From Rivularia sp. PCC 7116 (GTDB taxonomy: Bacteria; Cyanobacteriota; Cyanobacteriia; Cyanobacteriales; Nostocaceae), in the NCBI RefSeq assembly GCF_000316665.1, contig NC_019678.1:3038001-3102000 (forward strand): a stretch of DNA of 64,000 nt, in the 5' to 3' direction. How positions within the stretch are numbered: the first letter of the stretch is position 1; the number at the start of each line of letters is the position of its first letter. Shown here in pieces: positions 37,482-48,700 of this stretch. The translations under genes and the position numbers were made by a program. Under the pieces are notes generated by a model. The model worked only from the letters and a program-made list of their open reading frames with translations. It ran no database searches and was not told the DNA's origin.

Positions 37482-37811
37482 TTAGTCTCTAGGTGCGGGG
37501 ATTGGATTATTCTCGGGGCAATCCACAGGATCTACTACACCCAATTCACAATGATTTACCTTGAACTTTTCAGGTATTTCGTGAGGGAATTTTTGTTGAT
37601 TTGAAGGTGTAGTCTTCTGAATTGGTTGTCTTATTCCTGGAGATTTCACTTTATTTGGAATGCAGCCAAGTTGAGGATTAGGAGCGGGAACCCAACCATC
37701 TGGACAACCTGGTTTTTGAGGAGGAGTTGCTGCAAAAGCCGCGCTTGCAATTGATAATCCAGCTAAAGCATTAACAACTATTAAAGATGCGGATACTTTT
37801 TGTTTTAACAT
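37482..37811 (-). CDS. Small secreted Pro/Cys-containing protein of unknown function
   Basis: A 109-residue protein with an N-terminal signal peptide (MLKQKVSASLIVVNALAGLS, cleavage after AFA near residue 28). The mature part is proline-rich, with four cysteines (GCPDGWVP, LGCIPN, NHCELG, VDCPEN) that could form two disulfides. I do not recognise the family. It lies upstream of the repeat/beta-lactamase gene on the same strand, 197 bases apart. The coding potential looks real because of the coherent signal peptide and cysteine spacing. Confidence 0.6.
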   Translation of the reverse strand: MLKQKVSASLIVVNALAGLSIASAAFAATPPQKPGCPDGWVPAPNPQLGCIPNKVKSPGIRQPIQKTTPSNQQKFPHEIPEKFKVNHCELGVVDPVDCPENNPIPAPRD

Positions 37812-38058
37812 GATAATTTGACCTGAAATTTAATTGAATATTTGATGAAAAGCGATTTGGTTTGCGCTTCATGTATACATAATGAATTCAGTTTATCTAA
37901 ATACCAATAGGGCAAAATCAGGTGTTATCAACTATCAATAAATTCCCACGGTAAAAGTATTTAGGGGAAAAATAGGGAAAAGTCAGGTATTGATTTGAAA
38001 GTAAAATAATTCTTGGTATAAATAGTATAGTTAGAAAGACAGTGTTAGCCATAAAACT

Positions 38059-41000
38059 ATGACTGAATCACCATCTCAATACGAATATCAGGTTGGTGGA
38101 AGTCTATCTGCTGATGCTTCTAGCTATGTCAGTCGTCAAGCTGATGCGGAATTTTATCAAGCTTTAAAAGCTGGTGAATTTTGTTATGTACTCAATTCCC
38201 GACAGATGGGAAAATCTAGCTTAAGAGTACAAACAATGCAAAAGTTGCTTCTTCAAGGTTTTGTTTGTGCTTTTATTGATTTAACCGGAATTGGTAAGGA
38301 AGATGTCACCGCTGAGAAATGGTACGCAGGGATTGTTCAATCTTTAGTTAGTAGCACTCAATTAAGTAAAAAGATTAAATGGCGAAGTTGGTGGAAGGAA
38401 AGACGCGATCTACTCTCACCAGTGCAGCGGTTAAATTTATTTATTGATGAAATCTTATTGGTAGAAATTCCGCAGAAAATTGTAATTTTTGTAGATGAAA
38501 TTGATAGAGTATTGAGTCAAGATTTTTCTCTTGATGATTTTTTTGCTTTAATTCGCTTTTTCTACAATAAACGTGTTGATAATCCAGAATATAAACGTTT
38601 GACTTTTGCTCTTCTGGGAGTTGCGACACCAAGCGATTTAATTGCTGATAAAAATCAAACTCCTTTTAATATCGGTAAAGCTATTGAATTATACGGATTT
38701 AAAGTTGATGAAGCTGAACCTTTAGCTCAAGGTTTAAATGGAAAAGTTAATAATCCTCAAGCTGCAATCAAAGAAATCTTAAATTGGACTGGTGGACAAC
38801 CTTTTTTATCGCAAAAGTTATGTCAGTTGATTATTAAGGGCGAAAACATCAATGAAAATAATATTCCCGCAAGTAAATTAGTTGAAGTTCTAGTCCAAAA
38901 TTCAATTATTAAAAATTGGGAAGCACAAGACGAACCAGAACATTTAAAGACGATTCGAGATAGAATTCTACGTAACGAACAAAAAGCTGGAAGATTATTA
39001 GTAATTTATCAAGAGATTTTGCAGCAAGGCGAAGTGATTGCAGATGGAAGTCTGGAACAAACTGATTTACGTTTATCTGGTTTGGTAGTTCAAGAGCAAG
39101 GTAAATTACGAGTATACAATCAGATTTATCAACAGGTTTTCAATAAAAATTGGGTTGAAAAGCAATTAGAAAAATTACGTCCCTATTCTCAAATTTTTAA
39201 TAATTGGGTTAATTCTAACTACCAAGATGAATCTCGACTTCTACGAGGAAAAGCATTACAAGATGCTCTCTGCTGGGCTAATAATCAAAATTTGAGTTCC
39301 TTAGATTACCGTTTTTTATCTGCTAGCCAAGATTTAGAAAAACAAACAATAAAATTAGATTTACAAATTAAACAAGAAGAAAGTCAAATATTAGCTCAAG
39401 CTAACGATACTTTAAGTAAAGCACAGCAGAAAGCCAAAAAAATTGTCGCCGTTGGTGGAGTAATTTTACTCATCTCCGTAACAAGCGCAATTGTAGTTTG
39501 GTTACAGATTAGAAAAGCAACAGAAGATTTATCAGTTGCAAGATTAGACTTACTCGCTTCTAAAGCCAAAATAACTTATGAATCTAGCCCCTTTAAAGCA
39601 CTATTAGAAGCTTTGAAAGCGGGAGAAAATTTACGTGTCTTAGAAGCAAATTATCCCGTTCCCCAAAAAGTGCGATCGCAAGTTATTTCGGCTTTAGAAA
39701 AAGCGGTTTATAACGTTCGAGAATTGCGGAGTTTTCAAGGTCATAATAGTGCAATTTTAGCAGTTAGTTTTAATCCCGATGGTAAAATCATTGCTTCTGC
39801 TAGTTTTGATAAAACCATCAAATTATGGCAAGTATCAAACGGAAAACTATTAAGAACTTTAAAGGGACATCGAGAACGACTTTGGAGTTTGCGTTTCAGC
39901 CCAGATGGTAAAACTCTTGCTTCTAGCAGTTTCGATAGTACTGTCAAGTTATGGAATGTGGCTGATGGAACTTTAAAAAAAACTATTTTCGGTCACAAGA
40001 AAACTCCGGTTAGAAGCGTTGATTTTAGTCCGGATGGCAAAATTTTAGCTTCTTCCGATTCTCGTGGTTGGATAAAGTTATGGAACCCTGAGGATGGAAC
40101 TTTAATTAAGTCTATCCCCGCTCACAGAACCAAAAAAGGTCGTAGCAGGTGGGTTACTGCAATTAAATTTAATCATGATGGAAAAATTATAGCTTCCACT
40201 AGTAATGATAAAACCGTTAAATTATGGAAAGTTGAAAACGGTAGTTTATTAAAAAGTTTAACAGGTCATAGAGGTACTGTCAGAAGCGTTGATTTTCATC
40301 CCGAGAATCTCATTCTTGCTTCTGCTGGTGAGGACGGTACGATAAAGTTATGGGATATTAAAACTGGAGAAGAAATACAAACCCTACGCAGTCATCGCAA
40401 CCCCGTATGGACTGTCCAATTTACACATGATGGTAAACAATTGGTTAGTGCTAGTTCCGATAGCACAATCAAATTGTGGAATTTACAAGATGTAAAAAAC
40501 ACTAATACAAAACCCCAAACTTTAAAAGGACATCATGGTAGAGTTTGGAGCGTAAATATTAGTCCCGACGGAAAAACAATTGCTTCCGGAGGTTGGGATA
40601 AAATCATTAGATTGTGGTCTTTAGAAAAGCAATATCCGAAAACTTTTAATGTATCGCAAGAACTTTTAAGAAGCGTTAGCATGAGTCCTAATGGTAATAC
40701 TTTTGCAACAGCAGGTAACGATAGGACTATTAAACTTTGGGATTTGAAAAAAGAAGCTTTAATTAAAAGTCTCAAAGGTCATAAAAGAGGTATTGGCAGC
40801 GTTAGATTTAGTTCCGATGGCAAATATTTAGCAACAGCTAGCAGCGATAGAACAGTTAAAGTATGGAACACCGAAAATGGTTCTATTAAATTTGATTTGA
40901 AAGACCCCAAGCATTCATTTGGTAGCGTTAGATTTAGCCCCAATAATCAACTTTTAGCTGCTGGTGGTGGTTCCGGTAAAAAAATCAAAATATGGAATTT

Positions 41001-41625
41001 AGCTAACGGTAGCTTATATAAAATCATCAAAGACGACTCCGAAAATCCCTGTATCATTGGCAGTATAAACTTTAGTTCTGATAGCAAACAATTAGTATCG
41101 GGTTGTAGAACTCAAAAAGCTCAGTTATGGGATGTAAATACAGGTAATGCTTTATTTCCTTTAAAAGGTCATAGTGGTGGAGTGATGAGTGTTGACTTCA
41201 GCCCAGATGGGAAATTATTAGCGTCAGGTGGAAATGACAGCAATGTTAAACTATGGAATCGTCAAAATGGTAGTTTAATTGCAAACATTGAAGCTCACGA
41301 TAGCGATGTTAGAAGAGTAAAATTTAGTCCCGACGGTAAAACTTTAGCATCCGCTAGCAGCGATAATATTATTAAAATTTGGAGTATTCCCGATGGTACT
41401 TTACTCAATACTTTAGAAGGACATCGCAATACAATTATTAGTCTTAGTTTTAGTCGCGATAGTAAAAGTCTTATTTCTGCTAGTTACGATAACACCGTTA
41501 AAGTGTGGAAATTAGATTTAGAACAAAAAGACTTAATGAAAATGGGTTGCGATTGGTTGCGAGATTATTTAGCAACCAATCAAGAAGAAAAGGAATTGCG
41601 GAAGATATGTAAAAGAAATTGGTAA
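38059..41625 (+). CDS. AAA-like NTPase with transmembrane segment and 14 WD40 repeats
   Basis: A 1188-residue protein. The N-terminal AAA_35 NTPase (about 10-350) has P-loop [10 protein letters not shown] (46-55), Walker [11 protein letters not shown] (about 140-149) and [12 protein letters not shown] probable membrane helix (about 464-486, [17 protein letters not shown]) separates it from a regulatory region and fourteen WD40 repeats (about 555-1155), each with the SPDGK/ASAS/KLW pattern, enough for two seven-bladed propellers. The domains therefore lie on opposite sides of the membrane, or the helix is a hinge. Likely a large signalling scaffold. The last codon and stop are inside an AATTGGT repeat array. 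Confidence 0.88.
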   Translation: MTESPSQYEYQVGGSLSADASSYVSRQADAEFYQALKAGEFCYVLNSRQMGKSSLRVQTMQKLLLQGFVCAFIDLTGIGKEDVTAEKWYAGIVQSLVSSTQLSKKIKWRSWWKERRDLLSPVQRLNLFIDEILLVEIPQKIVIFVDEIDRVLSQDFSLDDFFALIRFFYNKRVDNPEYKRLTFALLGVATPSDLIADKNQTPFNIGKAIELYGFKVDEAEPLAQGLNGKVNNPQAAIKEILNWTGGQPFLSQKLCQLIIKGENINENNIPASKLVEVLVQNSIIKNWEAQDEPEHLKTIRDRILRNEQKAGRLLVIYQEILQQGEVIADGSLEQTDLRLSGLVVQEQGKLRVYNQIYQQVFNKNWVEKQLEKLRPYSQIFNNWVNSNYQDESRLLRGKALQDALCWANNQNLSSLDYRFLSASQDLEKQTIKLDLQIKQEESQILAQANDTLSKAQQKAKKIVAVGGVILLISVTSAIVVWLQIRKATEDLSVARLDLLASKAKITYESSPFKALLEALKAGENLRVLEANYPVPQKVRSQVISALEKAVYNVRELRSFQGHNSAILAVSFNPDGKIIASASFDKTIKLWQVSNGKLLRTLKGHRERLWSLRFSPDGKTLASSSFDSTVKLWNVADGTLKKTIFGHKKTPVRSVDFSPDGKILASSDSRGWIKLWNPEDGTLIKSIPAHRTKKGRSRWVTAIKFNHDGKIIASTSNDKTVKLWKVENGSLLKSLTGHRGTVRSVDFHPENLILASAGEDGTIKLWDIKTGEEIQTLRSHRNPVWTVQFTHDGKQLVSASSDSTIKLWNLQDVKNTNTKPQTLKGHHGRVWSVNISPDGKTIASGGWDKIIRLWSLEKQYPKTFNVSQELLRSVSMSPNGNTFATAGNDRTIKLWDLKKEALIKSLKGHKRGIGSVRFSSDGKYLATASSDRTVKVWNTENGSIKFDLKDPKHSFGSVRFSPNNQLLAAGGGSGKKIKIWNLANGSLYKIIKDDSENPCIIGSINFSSDSKQLVSGCRTQKAQLWDVNTGNALFPLKGHSGGVMSVDFSPDGKLLASGGNDSNVKLWNRQNGSLIANIEAHDSDVRRVKFSPDGKTLASASSDNIIKIWSIPDGTLLNTLEGHRNTIISLSFSRDSKSLISASYDNTVKVWKLDLEQKDLMKMGCDWLRDYLATNQEEKELRKICKRNW

Positions 41626-41642
41626 TTGGTAATTGGTAATTT
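41620..41642. repeat. AATTGGT heptamer array over the AAA-WD40 stop codon
   Basis: Three 7-bp units; the TAA stop at 41623-41625 is part of the first unit. Confidence 0.75.
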
Positions 41643-41646
41643 CTTG

Positions 41647-41747
41647 TTCCCAGGTTCTACCTGGGAATGCAGTTTTCGAGGCTCTGCCTCGCGCAAGAAT
41701 GAAGGCAGAGCCTTAAGCAATGGGTTCCCAGTCTCTGACTGGGAACC
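41647..41747. repeat. Three consecutive hairpins (palindromic repeat element)
   Basis: TTCCCAGG/CCTGGGAA (41647-41667), GGCTCTGCCT/AGGCAGAGCC (41680-41712) and GGTTCCCAGTC/GACTGGGAACC (41723-41747, 11-bp perfect stem). It lies between the convergent AAA-WD40 and hisB genes. It probably represents a dispersed palindromic element that may also act as terminator. Confidence 0.75.
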
Positions 41748-41778
41748 AGTTACTTGTGCAACGGTAAAGTAAAGTTTC

Positions 41779-41810
41779 CTTAAAACCTTTAACCTTTGAC
41801 CTTTAACCTT
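41779..41810. repeat. CCTTTAA/CCTTTGA heptamer array after hisB
   Basis: About four 7-bp units ending at the stop codon of hisB (minus strand). Confidence 0.75.
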
Positions 41811-42466
41811 CACAAAACCCCCTTAGAACTAGGAATGGTACTCGCACGTCTGGGGTCAATTTCTGTAGCCATTCGCATTGCTCTAGCAAACGCTTTAAAT
41901 GTCGCTTCAATAATGTGATGGGAATTGATTCCGTCAAGCTGACGAATATGTAATGTCATTTGACTGTTATTAGCAACCGCTACAAAAAATTCCCTTACTA
42001 ATTGAGTGTCGTAAGTTCCTACTCTTTGTGTGGGAATTTCTAAACCGTAAGTTAAATGAGGTCTTCCTGAAAAATCCAAAGCTATTTGCACCAAAGCTTC
42101 ATCAAGAGGAGCAATAAAGTGACCGAAGCGGACAATTCCTTTACGATTACCAAGTGCTTTAGCTAAAGCTTGTCCCAATGTAATTCCTACATCTTCATTG
42201 GTGTGATGGTCGTCAATTTCTATATCACCCGTAGCTCGGACATCTAAGTCAATTAATCCGTGGGAAGAAATTTGATGCAGCATGTGGTCTAAAAACGGAA
42301 TCCCGGTTTGAGCATTGCAGTTACCAGTACCATCTAAATTTAGAGTAACTTGCACGTCCGTTTCCCCGGTAGTACGGCTAACGGTAGCAATGCGAGGACT
42401 AAAACCACTGTTGTAATTTGCACTGTTTTGATTTGAAGAGACTTCGGGATGTTCGATTGAGCGCAT
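41810..42466 (-). CDS. hisB: Imidazoleglycerol-phosphate dehydratase
   Basis: A 218-residue monofunctional HisB of histidine biosynthesis. The first ~25 residues are a variable leader. The core shows [16 protein letters not shown] (metal-binding histidines), [12 protein letters not shown] and [15 protein letters not shown] (second metal set). Length and motifs are normal for cyanobacteria. It lies downstream of nothing obviously related; the next gene on the strand is a hybrid sensor kinase 157 bases upstream. Confidence 0.97.
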   Translation of the reverse strand: MRSIEHPEVSSNQNSANYNSGFSPRIATVSRTTGETDVQVTLNLDGTGNCNAQTGIPFLDHMLHQISSHGLIDLDVRATGDIEIDDHHTNEDVGITLGQALAKALGNRKGIVRFGHFIAPLDEALVQIALDFSGRPHLTYGLEIPTQRVGTYDTQLVREFFVAVANNSQMTLHIRQLDGINSHHIIEATFKAFARAMRMATEIDPRRASTIPSSKGVL

Positions 42467-42622
42467 GATAGCCGTACTTATAAAAAGACTTTGATTATAT
42501 TATCCCAATGCTTGGGGAATTTTGGATTTTAGATTTTAACAACGGATGAGTTTATGCAAGGATTTCGGATTGAGTAGTACCAAGTAGTCAACCAAGTCAA
42601 CAAAGCAGTGGTATTTTTTTCA

Positions 42623-44437
42623 CTACTCCCTAATCGGAAATCTAATACAAAAAATAACCATGCCATTTCTACTTTCGACATCAACAGTTGCTTCTAGCAT
42701 TTCTGCAAGTTTCTTAACCAGTGCTAACCCCAAACCCGTACCTCCATATTTCCAAGGATCGCTATTTGGGATGCGATAAAACTGATTGAAAATTAATTCT
42801 TGTTGTTCTACAGGAATTTCTACACCCGTATTAATCACACGCAGAGAAATATTTGATGTGTCTGCTTCAGTTTGAATTGTAATTTTTTCACCTGATGGAG
42901 TGTATTTATAAGCATTGTGCAGCAGTTCTTTAATAATCCTTTCTAACATTATTGGATCTGTAGAAATTTGTAATTCTTCTTCTGCTAAATCTAGAATTAA
43001 TTGCTGCTGTTGGTCTTTAGTTCGTGCTAAATATAACTGTACCAGATCGGGAATCCACAGATGAAGATTGATTGATTGTAGCTTTACGTTGTTAGATGTT
43101 GCATCTACGTAACAAAGAGTCAGTAAATCGTCAATTAGTTGTTTTTGTCGCTTATATGAATCGTGAAAAATTTTGATAACTCGCTTGAAGGTGGAAGACT
43201 TATGGGGATTTGTGTCGGTAGCTAACAAAGCGTCCATTGTTTCAGCAGCTAAATGAATGCTGCTTAGAGGAGCTTTTAATTCGTGAGTAATAGTTTTGAG
43301 AAAATCATCTTTAAGCTGATTTAGTCTGGCTAATTCTGCGACTTGATGATTAGAAGCTTCATATAGTCGAGCTTGACGAATTGCGATCGCGCATTGAGAA
43401 GCTACCTGCTGCATCAACTCGATTTCTAAATCCGTAAATACTTCTGTGGGTGGTTTGAGTGCCCAAACATTACCAATAATGCCGCGCTCGTCGAAAATTG
43501 GACAAGCTAAACGAGTGACTTGAATCTGCTGAGGACTAAATTGAGGAATTTTTTCTACTAATTGAACGGGAATTTTTTCTAATAGTTGTTGGTAAAGTTC
43601 GGAAAAATCTTTTATATTTCTACTTGTACCTTGCGATTGGGGTAGAGTAATGCTGTGTTCGTAAGCAATGGTTGCTGTTACCTGTTGTGAATCGTAAAGC
43701 TCGATTTGACAGCTACCGAGTTCTAGAACTTCAGCTAACTCCTGGGTAGCGGTTTGTAATATTTGGCTTTCATTAAGACTGTCACGCAACTTATCGGTTA
43801 TACGTCGTTGCAAAGCTTGAAAATCTAACCTTTGTTTTAGCTCTTGATTTTGCTTGGCTAAGGTAGAGCGCATTCTTTGCAAATTTAGATGAGTTTGAAT
43901 GCGTACTAAAACTTCTTCCTGCTCGCTGGGTTTGGTAATATAATCTACCCCTCCCAACTTGAATCCCTGCACTTTATTGACAGTTTCTGAAAGTGCAGTC
44001 AAAAAAATCACAGGAATTTCTTTTGTGTATGGTTTCTCTTTCAACCTCCGACAGGTTTCAAAACCGTCGATTTCTGGCATCAATACATCTAACAAAATTA
44101 AATCTGGAGCTTTAGATTGAGCGATTTGTAACGCGCTCTCCCCATCTTCAGCTAACAAGACTTTAAACCCTTTTTCTTCTAAAAAAGAAAACAATACCAG
44201 TAAGTTCTCTGGGGTATCATCTACGATTAAAATTACTTCTGAATTTTTCTCTTGCGGATTTACTTCTACTGTTGCTCGGTTGTCTTGAAACTTAGCTACA
44301 AAATTATCACCCTTCCGGTAAAACTTTTCTTGTTCGCCATGAAAGTTTTGCTCTTCAGAACTTTCTCCCAATGAACTTGCTATTAACTTGGCTAAAGTTT
44401 TAGTTGATTTGGACAACAGCTGTTGATGATGACGCAT
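42623..44437 (-). CDS. Receiver-GAF-histidine kinase hybrid
   Basis: A 604-residue soluble kinase with an N-terminal receiver (about 66-182; phospho-acceptor in LILLDVLMPEIDG, lysine in YITKPS). A GAF-like domain (about 215-355), HisKA with HELKAPLSS (phospho-His near 388) and a HATPase with N box ELLHNAYKYT and G2 YGGTGLGLALV follow. The ~60-residue N-terminal extension is polar. No membrane segment, so the input is the receiver (phosphorelay) and the GAF ligand. It lies downstream of a degraded kinase gene and the giant CheB/CheR kinase on the same strand. Confidence 0.9.
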   Translation of the reverse strand: MRHHQQLLSKSTKTLAKLIASSLGESSEEQNFHGEQEKFYRKGDNFVAKFQDNRATVEVNPQEKNSEVILIVDDTPENLLVLFSFLEEKGFKVLLAEDGESALQIAQSKAPDLILLDVLMPEIDGFETCRRLKEKPYTKEIPVIFLTALSETVNKVQGFKLGGVDYITKPSEQEEVLVRIQTHLNLQRMRSTLAKQNQELKQRLDFQALQRRITDKLRDSLNESQILQTATQELAEVLELGSCQIELYDSQQVTATIAYEHSITLPQSQGTSRNIKDFSELYQQLLEKIPVQLVEKIPQFSPQQIQVTRLACPIFDERGIIGNVWALKPPTEVFTDLEIELMQQVASQCAIAIRQARLYEASNHQVAELARLNQLKDDFLKTITHELKAPLSSIHLAAETMDALLATDTNPHKSSTFKRVIKIFHDSYKRQKQLIDDLLTLCYVDATSNNVKLQSINLHLWIPDLVQLYLARTKDQQQQLILDLAEEELQISTDPIMLERIIKELLHNAYKYTPSGEKITIQTEADTSNISLRVINTGVEIPVEQQELIFNQFYRIPNSDPWKYGGTGLGLALVKKLAEMLEATVDVESRNGMVIFCIRFPIRE

Positions 44438-44590
44438 AAGTTTTAGAGCAAAATCAGAATTGATTATCTTCTTGTTAAATGTTTGTATTTCTTAATATTC
44501 AATAATATTATAATACTTTTGCTCTATAGGGATATTGCTATAAACCCTTAAAGGCAGACATAAATCTAAAATAATGCTTAATTATCATAT

Positions 44591-45224
44591 TTAATGATTT
44601 GCTAGTTGCTCTATCGTCTTGATTAAAGCAGCATAATCGTTGATTGGTTTCGCAAAGAACTCGTTTGCTTTAGAATCAGCCAGAAGCGATTCGCGCTCAC
44701 TTGCCATTGCATAAGCTGTCAAAATAATTATGGGAACGCTAGATGTTTCTTTATTATCTTTTAATAAACGAGATAAGTCAGCACCACTTATTTGTTCTCC
44801 CTGCCAAGATGGCAATATCAAGAATACTATCGACAATTCGGTGCAGATTTTCTGCCGAAAGATGAGCAGTTTCGATATACTCTAATAATTCTTGTTCGTT
44901 TTCGTAAAAGCCTTCTTTGAGTAGTTTCAAATAGTTAAGAATTGAAGCAAGGGGAGTTCGTAATTCATGACTGGATGAGGATAAAAACGTAGACTTTAGA
45001 CTGCTGGCTCTTTCTGCTTCTTTACGAGCATTTTCAAGTTCGTGGTTTTGCATTTCTACTAGCAAGCGCTGCTTTCGTTCCTGACGGTAAAATTTATAAA
45101 TCTTTACTCGATCAATTTTGAGAAAAGCTCGAACTTCTGTTACTGCTGCATCTAATATTTCTCGCAATTCCAGGGATTGTCTGATTTTGCGAGTAATTCG
45201 ATTGAGTAGTTCGATTTGATTCAA
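44591..45224 (-). pseudogene. Deletion-scarred hybrid sensor kinase
   Basis: Remnants of a GAF-HisKA-HATPase-receiver protein in two frames. Frame 1 (45224-44778) starts like a GAF domain (NRITRKIRQSLELREILDAA, KIDRVKIYKF). It then jumps to a linker and HisKA ([13 protein letters not shown]) without the rest of GAF, and ends in ILDIAILAGRTN followed by out-of-frame residues and a stop. Frame 2 (to 44591) resumes at ISGADLSRLLKDN, i.e. helix 3 of a receiver, and runs through PIIILTA and FFAKPI to a normal end. The whole HATPase domain and the receiver phospho-acceptor are missing, consistent with an out-of-frame deletion near 44790 plus an internal GAF deletion. Confidence 0.8.
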
Positions 45225-45491
45225 AATGCAGCTATTAACGCTTCTTTGATTACTTGTTTAATTCAATATTATCAAGGATGCTCGGCAGCTAGAACATAGT
45301 TTGTGTTGTCGCGGTTGCCATTTATTCCAAGGCGGTGCTGCAATCAAAATTCTATCCTAAGATAGATGAAGCTTTGTATCTGTAGCTAGATATTGCTAAC
45401 AATCAACGCACAAGAGTTTAAATAAACTTATTATCTTAATAATATCTTAAGATTCTCGATTATTATATTTCTATTACTCTAGGTTGCAAAA

Positions 45492-45710
45492 ATGGATTTA
45501 GACATAAAAATCATCCGTATGGTATGGGCTTTTGTAGAGACATTAAATCCCAGCAGTCTTTTGAAGCTTTCAGATATTGAATTAATCCAAAAATTGATTA
45601 ATGAGATAGAAAGAGCATCTTTTCTGAGTCCAGAAGACAGTCAAAATCTCTCTAAATATATTGGCTCAAGAACGCCATTAATTAGAGACTTGGTTGATAC
45701 ACAACTTTAA
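45492..45710 (+). CDS. Small conserved-looking protein of unknown function
   Basis: A 72-residue, mostly helical acidic protein (MDLDIKIIRMVWAFVETLNP, then LLKLSDIELIQKLINEIERA, SPEDSQNLSKYI). I do not recognise a named family. The leucine/isoleucine periodicity and the absence of simple-repeat composition suggest a real gene. It is the only plus-strand gene among the sensor-kinase cluster and converges with the giant CheB/CheR kinase gene. Confidence 0.55.
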   Translation: MDLDIKIIRMVWAFVETLNPSSLLKLSDIELIQKLINEIERASFLSPEDSQNLSKYIGSRTPLIRDLVDTQL

Positions 45711-45739
45711 TCAGAATTTGAATCAAGATTTAAGTAAAA

Positions 45740-48700
45740 TTATTCACTCTGTTTAAGATATTGTTTAAGCAATTCTTTGAGTTTTCTTAACTGACAAGTT
45801 TCGGCTAAATGTCGTGTTTGTTGGATAAAAGACATCAATTTGGGTCGATTTTGTTGCCATCCTTCTATTTGAGATAACGCCTCTCGGATATCCCCTTCCA
45901 TTATCAATTCCAACAGTTGGTTTAATTCTGCTGCTGTGGGAATAACTATCGATTCCGAATCGCTTTTAATTTGGGAAGTTTTAGAAGTTTTAGAAGTTTT
46001 AGATAACTGGGTAAAACTATCTTGAGTTGTCCATTTAAGTTTGAGATGTTGTTGTAAAAGTTTTAATAATTGTTGAAAATTTAAAGGTTTTGCTAGAAAA
46101 TAATTTGCTCCTGCTTGATAACATTCGGATTCATCGGTAGGCAAGGTACTAGCAGAAACAATAATAATCGGTAAATCTTGCCAACCTAATTCTTGTCTCA
46201 AAATTCGGGTTACTTCCAAACCATCTATTTTAGGCATTATCAAATCCAAAATAATTAAATCTGGCTGATATTTTTCAGTTTTAGCTATTGCTTGTGTTCC
46301 CGAACTCGCTTCAATAATTTCAAAACCCAGAGGTGTTAGAAAATTGGCTAAAATCTCTCGGTTGTTATCTAAATCATCTACAATTAAAATCTTACGCTTT
46401 GCTCCTTGATAGCCGGTAATCTTCGGGTTATTATTTTCAACTGGTAAGAAATCTATAGAAGATTCTGGTGATGAAAAATCTATGTCGAACCAAAATTCAC
46501 TTCCTTTGCCAAAAGTGCTAGTAACATAAATTTTGCTACCCATTTGCTCGACAATACTTTCGCTGATACTCAAACCTAGTCCCGTACCTTCTTGGGAAGA
46601 TTGATGAGAATCCAATTGTTGGAAGGGTAAAAAGATTTCTTCTAGCTTATCTTGGGGAATACCTATTCCTGTATCTGCGACGTGAAAACGAATTTTATCG
46701 GCGTTATCTGGCTCGATATTATCTTGTTCTTTATTGCAATTCCAGCCTTCTTCCTTCGTTTGAATAAAATCTCGAACATAGCCGATGCTAAAAGTAACTT
46801 TTCCTGAAGGGGTAAATTTTACCGCATTACTCAAAAGATTGAGCAGGAGTTGACGCAAACGAGTTTCATCTCCCCGTACTATTAAAGGTAAATCGGAAAG
46901 AATCAGATGCTCGAATTCAATTCCTTTTTGCTGGCAACGAATCCGAATCATCGCTTCTAGATTATCTAAAAACGAGGACAAAATAAAATCTGTTAATTCT
47001 AAATTAAGTTTTCCGGCTTCAATTTTGGCAACATAGAGAATATCATTAATTAAGGTAAGTAAATGTTGCCCCGAACGTTGAATAACCTCAATTTCTCGCT
47101 GCTGTTTTGCACTCAAACCTGTTTCATTTTGAAGAATTTGAGCAAATCCCAAAATTGCATTTAAAGGAGTTCGCAATTCGTGGCTAGTATGAGCAATAAA
47201 AGCACTTTTAGCTCTATTTGCAGCTTCAGCAGTTTCTTTGGCTTGTTGTAATTGTAATGATTGGTTTTGAATTTGGGTAAATAAATCAATCTGTGCAATG
47301 GAAATACCTAACTGAATACCTGTTTGAGTTAATAAGCGAATCTCACCTTCTTTCCACTCACGGGAATTTTCGTTTTGATATGCAGCGAGCAATCCCCAAA
47401 GTTTATCGCTTTGAAAAACAGGAACAATACAAAAAGATTTTACTTGTAACTGTTGATAAATTTCGCGGTGACAATCGCTAAAATCAGCTTCATCAATATC
47501 GCTAATAGCCAAATTATGATGGTTCTTATACCTACCCCCAGAGGTTTCTTGCAGATAGGTATCATTCCAAGTATTTTGTAATTGATTACCTATAAAGGGA
47601 GTCAAACCTTCTACTAATGATTCAGCAACAAACTCCCCACTCCAATCCGAGTTAAACTGATAAACAACAACGCGATCGCACTTTAAAGTTTCTCGTATTT
47701 TTTTTGTTGTAACTTGAAATATTTCTTCTAAATTTAGAGTTTCGCGAATTTTTTTGACAATATTGAGAATAGTTCTTTCCCTTGCTGCACCTTCTCTTAA
47801 TTCCGCTTCAGTTTCTTTTTGTTCGCTGATATCAGTAGAAATCCCGCAAATGGCATAAACTTCGCCATGACTATTAATTAGAGGTGCTTTAGTAGAAATA
47901 TAGGTGCGTAGTTTACCGTCAACAGTATGAGCTTGTTCTTCAAATCTTAAAACTGACTTTTTAGCTAATACTTGTCTATCGTTTTCGAGGAGTACATCAG
48001 CAATCTGTTCGGGAAAAATATCGCTATCGGTTTTTTCTAAAATATCTTTTTCTGTTAAATTGAATGAATCTAAATATTGTCTGTTAACCAGCAGATAACG
48101 TCCTTCTATATCTTTCAAAAAAATTATTGAAGCAGTGGTGGATAAAATTGCTCTCAATCTCGCTTCCGATTTTTGTAAAGCTTGGGTGCGCTCTTCTACT
48201 CTTTCTTCTAATTCTTGATTAAGTTGACGCAATTGCAATTGAGAAGCTTTAAGTTCTTGATTTACTAAATAAATTTGTTGCTGAATTGTTTTAACTTCGT
48301 CAATATCAATAAAAGAAATTACTACCCCATCTAATTTCCCATCTTCGAGCCGATAAGGATTAATTCTCATTAATAAATGGAAGTCTTCTTCTACTAATTT
48401 GACTTCTTTATCTAAACCTCTTTGACTTTCAATTACTGCTTTGAGTAATTCAATTAAATTAATACAGTTGAGGTTATGGGTAATATGTTTTAAAGGACGA
48501 TTTATATCTGCTTCAACTAAGTTAATTGCGACAGTAGCTGCGGGGGTAAATTTACGAATTTTTAAATCTCGGTCTAAAAATACGACTCCAATATCCGTAC
48601 TCCGCAGCAAATTATCAATATCGTTATTTAATTCGGTTAACTCACCGATTTTTGATTGATATTCAGCATTAACCGTATATAATTCTTCATTTACCGAATG

